Notes under the pieces: generated by a model | Told to the model about the DNA's origin: nothing | Database searches by the model: none | What the model saw: only the letters and a program-made list of their open reading frames with translations | DNA from: a virus | Direction: 5' to 3' (one strand) | DNA: 42,556 nucleotides | IMG/VR virus record: IMGVR_UViG_3300033148_004419 | Span: 1 to 42,556 of that record | In this document: positions 40,340-42,556 of the stretch, one piece after another | Numbering within the stretch: the stretch's first letter is position 1 | Layout: the number at the start of each line of letters is the position of its first letter | Position numbers and translations under genes: made by a program

Positions 40340-40525
40340 ATGAACGAAGAAGAGTACAAAAAATGCCTAGCAATATTAATTAACAACCTTGAGGGTAATT
40401 GCTGTGATTTCAGACCAATATCATATGAATTCGCTTTAAAATTGGCTCAATTTGGCAAGTATGTTTTAGGCGGAATGACTTGTGAGGAAGCAGCACAGCA
40501 CCAGCAAAAACAGGAGAGAGAATGA
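40340..40525 (+). CDS. Unknown small protein, 61 aa
   Basis: MNEEEYKKCLAILINNLEGN, then FALKLAQFGKYVLGGMTCEE. Helical. Ribosome-binding site AAGGAG. It ends in an ATGA overlap with the next gene. Not recognised. Confidence 0.62.
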   Translation: MNEEEYKKCLAILINNLEGNCCDFRPISYEFALKLAQFGKYVLGGMTCEEAAQHQQKQERE

Positions 40526-40692
40526 AGGTAAAAGATCTAAAAGAGTTACTTGAAACCTTTCCGGACGATTACGAAGTTATGATAGAGGCTGACTGTTGTG
40601 ATTCGTTCCATGGAGGATGCGAAGTGCTTGAGCCTGGGATGGTATGGAAGGATGAAAAATGTAAAGAATTGGTTTTTACAATAGAAACATAG
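40522..40692 (+). CDS. Unknown small protein, 56 aa
   Basis: MKVKDLKELLETFPDDYEVM, then VLEPGMVWKDEKCKELVFTI. The pattern M-K-V-x-D-L-x-x-L-L-x-x-x-P-D-D-Y-E-V is widespread among small phage proteins whose role is unknown. Coupled by ATGA to the previous gene. Confidence 0.68.
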   Translation: MKVKDLKELLETFPDDYEVMIEADCCDSFHGGCEVLEPGMVWKDEKCKELVFTIET

Positions 40693-40704
40693 AGGAGAAA
40701 TAGA

Positions 40705-40758
40705 ATGTTTATAGCACTTTTATTTTACGTACTTTTATTTTCAATTTTAGGAGATTAG
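40705..40758 (+). CDS. Possible 17-residue membrane micropeptide
   Basis: A strong ribosome-binding site (GAGGAGAAATAG) precedes ATG 40705 and a 17-codon frame, MFIALLFYVLLFSILGD, almost entirely hydrophobic. The stop overlaps the ribosome-binding site of the next gene, so it could instead be a regulatory leader. No protein-level support. Confidence 0.38.
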   Translation: MFIALLFYVLLFSILGD

Positions 40759-40759
40759 C

Positions 40760-40954
40760 ATGAAAGTATCAGAAAAAGAACTCATGGAAGCGTGTGAAAC
40801 AGCATTTACTAATAGCTGTCAAGATACGGATGATTTAGTTTGCTATGGCGCAAGTTTGCTGAAGGCCATAATCACTGGGAAGCATGGCCTTGTTCAGGAA
40901 ATGATTGATGATGCAACAGCAATTTTAAAAAAAGACATTCACCTAGAATTCTAA
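40760..40954 (+). CDS. Unknown small protein, 64 aa
   Basis: MKVSEKELMEACETAFTNSC, then a helical C-terminus (GLVQEMIDDATAILKKDIHL). Ribosome-binding site AGGAGATTAGC. Not recognised. Confidence 0.62.
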   Translation: MKVSEKELMEACETAFTNSCQDTDDLVCYGASLLKAIITGKHGLVQEMIDDATAILKKDIHLEF

Positions 40955-40973
40955 TTAACAGGAGGAGATTAGC

Positions 40974-41216
40974 ATGATGGATAGTGACGACAAAGACACA
41001 GATGAGCTTGAGTGCAAGCTGAAAGAGATATTCGAGTTTTCTGCGGAAAAAGGTATTGATCCGGCTGATTTATCTCTTGTTATGGGTACATATTTATCAC
41101 TGGTGGCTCTGGCCACGTTTGGCAACACCCCTCAGGCTCGGAAGGCATTACAAATAAGCATGAAGGTGGGGTTCGAAACAGCGCTTAAGCATTATAAGGA
41201 GTTTTCAAGTTTATGA
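40974..41216 (+). CDS. Unknown small protein, 80 aa
   Basis: Acidic start (MMDSDDKDTDELECKLKEIF) and a hydrophobic middle (DLSLVMGTYLSLVALATFGN). A second ATG follows at once. Ribosome-binding site AGGAGGAGATTAGC. Ends in a 4-base overlap with the next gene. Not recognised. Confidence 0.62.
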   Translation: MMDSDDKDTDELECKLKEIFEFSAEKGIDPADLSLVMGTYLSLVALATFGNTPQARKALQISMKVGFETALKHYKEFSSL

Positions 41217-41347
41217 TATTATTTATTTTATCGATGATAAGTTTTGCCATTGGCATTGGTGGTGGAATGTTATTGGAAAAGACGAGAAGGATCATTAAGG
41301 AGACAAAGAGAAAAAGAAGGGAGTTAGAGAAATGGAAATCATGGTAG
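41213..41347 (+). CDS. 44-residue membrane protein with basic tail
   Basis: Hydrophobic start (MILFILSMISFAIGIGGGML) then a strongly basic helix (KTRRIIKETKRKRRELEKWK). ATGA overlap with the upstream gene supports translation. It also overlaps the start of the next gene by 16 bases. Function unknown; the basic helix could lie on the membrane surface or bind nucleic acid. Confidence 0.58.
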   Translation: MILFILSMISFAIGIGGGMLLEKTRRIIKETKRKRRELEKWKSW

Positions 41348-41511
41348 AGATAACGAGTGTGTTTGGGGTAGAGAGAGTTTACCCACGTTGTGAGAAGTCG
41401 GAGTTGTTTGCGAAGATAGCTGGCACGAAGTCTTTGACCGAGGAGACAATAAATTACATCAAGGCTTTGGGATATAAGATTGTGGTGTATCAAGAGAAGG
41501 CGGAATTATGA
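41332..41511 (+). CDS. Small phage protein, 59 aa
   Basis: MEIMVEITSVFGVERVYPRC, then FAKIAGTKSLTEETINYIKA and LGYKIVVYQEK. The VERVYP ... IAGTKSLT ... IKALGY pattern is common in early phage proteins of unknown function. Coupled by ATGA to the next gene. Confidence 0.66.
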   Translation: MEIMVEITSVFGVERVYPRCEKSELFAKIAGTKSLTEETINYIKALGYKIVVYQEKAEL

Positions 41512-41645
41512 CCAATTTTGACATAGACCTAGCATACGAGGCTTACACGGATAAGTTGTACGAACTTTACATCAGTGGGGAGCCTGAGATGAGCGAAGAA
41601 GATGAAGAACGTAACAATATATGGGGAGAAGAAGATGCACGTTGA
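41508..41645 (+). CDS. Acidic 45-residue protein
   Basis: MTNFDIDLAYEAYTDKLYEL, then a very acidic tail (SEEDEERNNIWGEEDAR). ATGA overlap with the upstream gene. The next gene starts inside its end. Not recognised. Confidence 0.58.
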   Translation: MTNFDIDLAYEAYTDKLYELYISGEPEMSEEDEERNNIWGEEDAR

Positions 41646-41850
41646 TTTTCATATAAATGATGAAATGGACATACAATTAACAGATTTGCCTGATGTTGGC
41701 AATACTGTACTAACGATATCACAAGATGGTAAGGATGTTTCGCTGTATTTTGATGGTGAAACCTACAAGGAGTTTAAGAAGATTATTATGTCTTTGGATT
41801 CCAAGTTAGAACAACTTCAGTCCGAGGAAACTCAGAGTAGATTTTTTTAG
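41635..41850 (+). CDS. Unknown small protein, 71 aa
   Basis: Started at ATG 41635 with GGGGAGAAGA upstream; an earlier in-frame ATG lacks support. MHVDFHINDEMDIQLTDLPD, then SQDGKDVSLYFDGETYKEFK. Its last 65 bases overlap the convergent RusA gene. Not recognised. Confidence 0.6.
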   Translation: MHVDFHINDEMDIQLTDLPDVGNTVLTISQDGKDVSLYFDGETYKEFKKIIMSLDSKLEQLQSEETQSRFF

Positions 41851-42217
41851 CTTCGAGGTACCAGATTTGGCTATCATCGTGGAAAATGATATCATTCATT
41901 GCATCGAGGGTGAATTTAATCAGATTGTCGATGTCGGGTTTTTTTATATGTGGTGTGCGGTTATGAATCATTTCGAGTCTTTTCTTTTTGGATGTGCTTT
42001 TTGGTATTGGCATATGGTAAGTAATACTTACATCTAAAGAGCAGTCGATTGGGTGAGGTAATATTTCCTTGAATTGTTGAGACATTTGCAATCGCGCCCA
42101 GTTTTTTTTATCTTTATGAGGGTCCCATGCGAAGGCGTGAGATCCTCGTACTGAGAAGCGTGGACGGCCTTGTGCTTGAGGGGGTTGGGGTATTGTTAGG
42201 ACTATTGTATTAGTCAT
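41786..42217 (-). CDS. rusA: RusA-family Holliday junction resolvase
   Basis: 143 residues. The diagnostic KPDIDNLIKFTLDAMNDI (residues 93-110) with a following DDSQI (114-118), KKIYSE and PRTEV are the RusA active-site region; the conserved Asp residues bind Mg. It cuts four-way junctions left by recombination and replication before packaging. It converges with, and overlaps, the end of the 71-residue plus-strand gene by 65 bases. Confidence 0.88.
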   Translation of the reverse strand: MTNTIVLTIPQPPQAQGRPRFSVRGSHAFAWDPHKDKKNWARLQMSQQFKEILPHPIDCSLDVSITYHMPIPKSTSKKKRLEMIHNRTPHIKKPDIDNLIKFTLDAMNDIIFHDDSQIWYLEAKKIYSEFPRTEVVLTWNPKT

Positions 42218-42464
42218 CTATCAGCTCGTTTGTTAGTATGCTGTGTTGTGAAGTATAGACATCAAACGGATTACTAATCTTTTTTTCAAGTTTTGATATT
42301 TTGTTGACATTATCCGTACACATTTGAGTCAGTGCACTTGTAATATCAATTTGAGTCATAATGGTCTCATTTTTTGCATCAATAGTGTTTTTAAGTTCAA
42401 AGATTATCAATGCGAGCTGTGCTCGCGTGAAGCATCTTAAGAATTTACTTCCTTTATTTTGCAT
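42210..42464 (-). CDS. Helical protein, 84 aa, coupled to RusA
   Basis: Start chosen at the ATG after GGGGAAAT. MQNKGSKFLRCFTRAQLALI, then a coiled coil (TDNVNKISKLEKKISNPFDV). Its end overlaps the RusA start by 8 bases. Not recognised. Confidence 0.62.
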   Translation of the reverse strand: MQNKGSKFLRCFTRAQLALIIFELKNTIDAKNETIMTQIDITSALTQMCTDNVNKISKLEKKISNPFDVYTSQHSILTNELIDD

Positions 42465-42556
42465 ATTTCCCCGCATTTGTTACAGATGTATTGAATGGAC
42501 ATGACTAGGGAGTCGGTGTCCAAGATATTCAGTTTACCGAAGTCGTCGGTAGTGGT
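42437..42556 (-). CDS. C-terminal end of a protein, zinc-binding tail
   Basis: The last 39 codons of a gene that enters from the right window edge, ending TAA at 42439-42437. The visible end contains YICNKCGEICKIKEV, so CxxC followed by another Cys forms a possible zinc ribbon. It overlaps the start of the 84-residue gene. The body of the protein is outside the window. Confidence 0.55.
   Translation of the reverse strand, partial: TTTDDFGKLNILDTDSLVMSIQYICNKCGEICKIKEVNS

Overview
The window is a contiguous piece of a double-stranded DNA bacteriophage genome. It carries both terminase subunits, a P22-type portal, a scaffold, an N4-gp56-type major capsid protein, a long virion-protein cassette, phage recombination and replication genes, and many very small tightly packed early genes. 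I see no tape-measure, tail-tube or sheath genes, but adaptor-like and nozzle-like proteins are present, so a short-tailed (podovirus-like) particle is the best inference. Shine-Dalgarno sites, sigma70-like promoters and a small lipoprotein point to a bacterial host, perhaps Gram-negative. No lysis gene or integrase was recognised. Both window ends fall inside genes.

Layout. 1-2396 (minus): Toprim-helicase and a winged-helix replication protein whose gene carries an iteron-like candidate origin. 2714-3681 (minus): SpoVG-like protein, small membrane protein, unknown protein and a Cro-like regulator, facing the plus-strand ERF/YqaJ recombination pair (3816-5364). 5474-27972 (minus): the virion module, in reverse transcription order from fibre and spike genes through repetitive fibres, internal proteins, nozzle and adaptor to capsid and scaffold. 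Two small plus-strand cassettes with their own promoters sit inside it. The capsid gene is split by a group I intron that carries a LAGLIDADG homing-endonuclease gene on the opposite strand. 28009-28746: non-coding control region with operator-like palindromes, divergent promoters and a scrambled tRNA-like sequence. 28747-35233 (minus): about 26 tiny genes, many coupled by 4-base ATGA overlaps, including an RNA ligase. 35314-39822 (minus): packaging module (basic CxxC protein, TerS, TerL with an apparent +1 frameshift, portal, Lar-like protein) ending at a strong terminator. 39897-41850 (plus): a structured leader and ten small genes. 41786-42556 (minus): RusA resolvase and two small genes.

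How it fits together. ERF plus YqaJ exonuclease, RusA, Toprim-helicase, the winged-helix protein and the SpoVG-like protein with an SSB-like tail make up a replication and recombination set. TerS/TerL, portal, scaffold, capsid and internal proteins build and fill the head; adaptor, nozzle, fibres and spikes form the tail and host-recognition apparatus. The most unusual features are the tRNA-like sequence whose 3' half precedes its 5' half, the capsid-gene intron with an antisense endonuclease gene, a pseudoknot-capable RNA next to the capsid region, and the candidate origin inside the replication gene.
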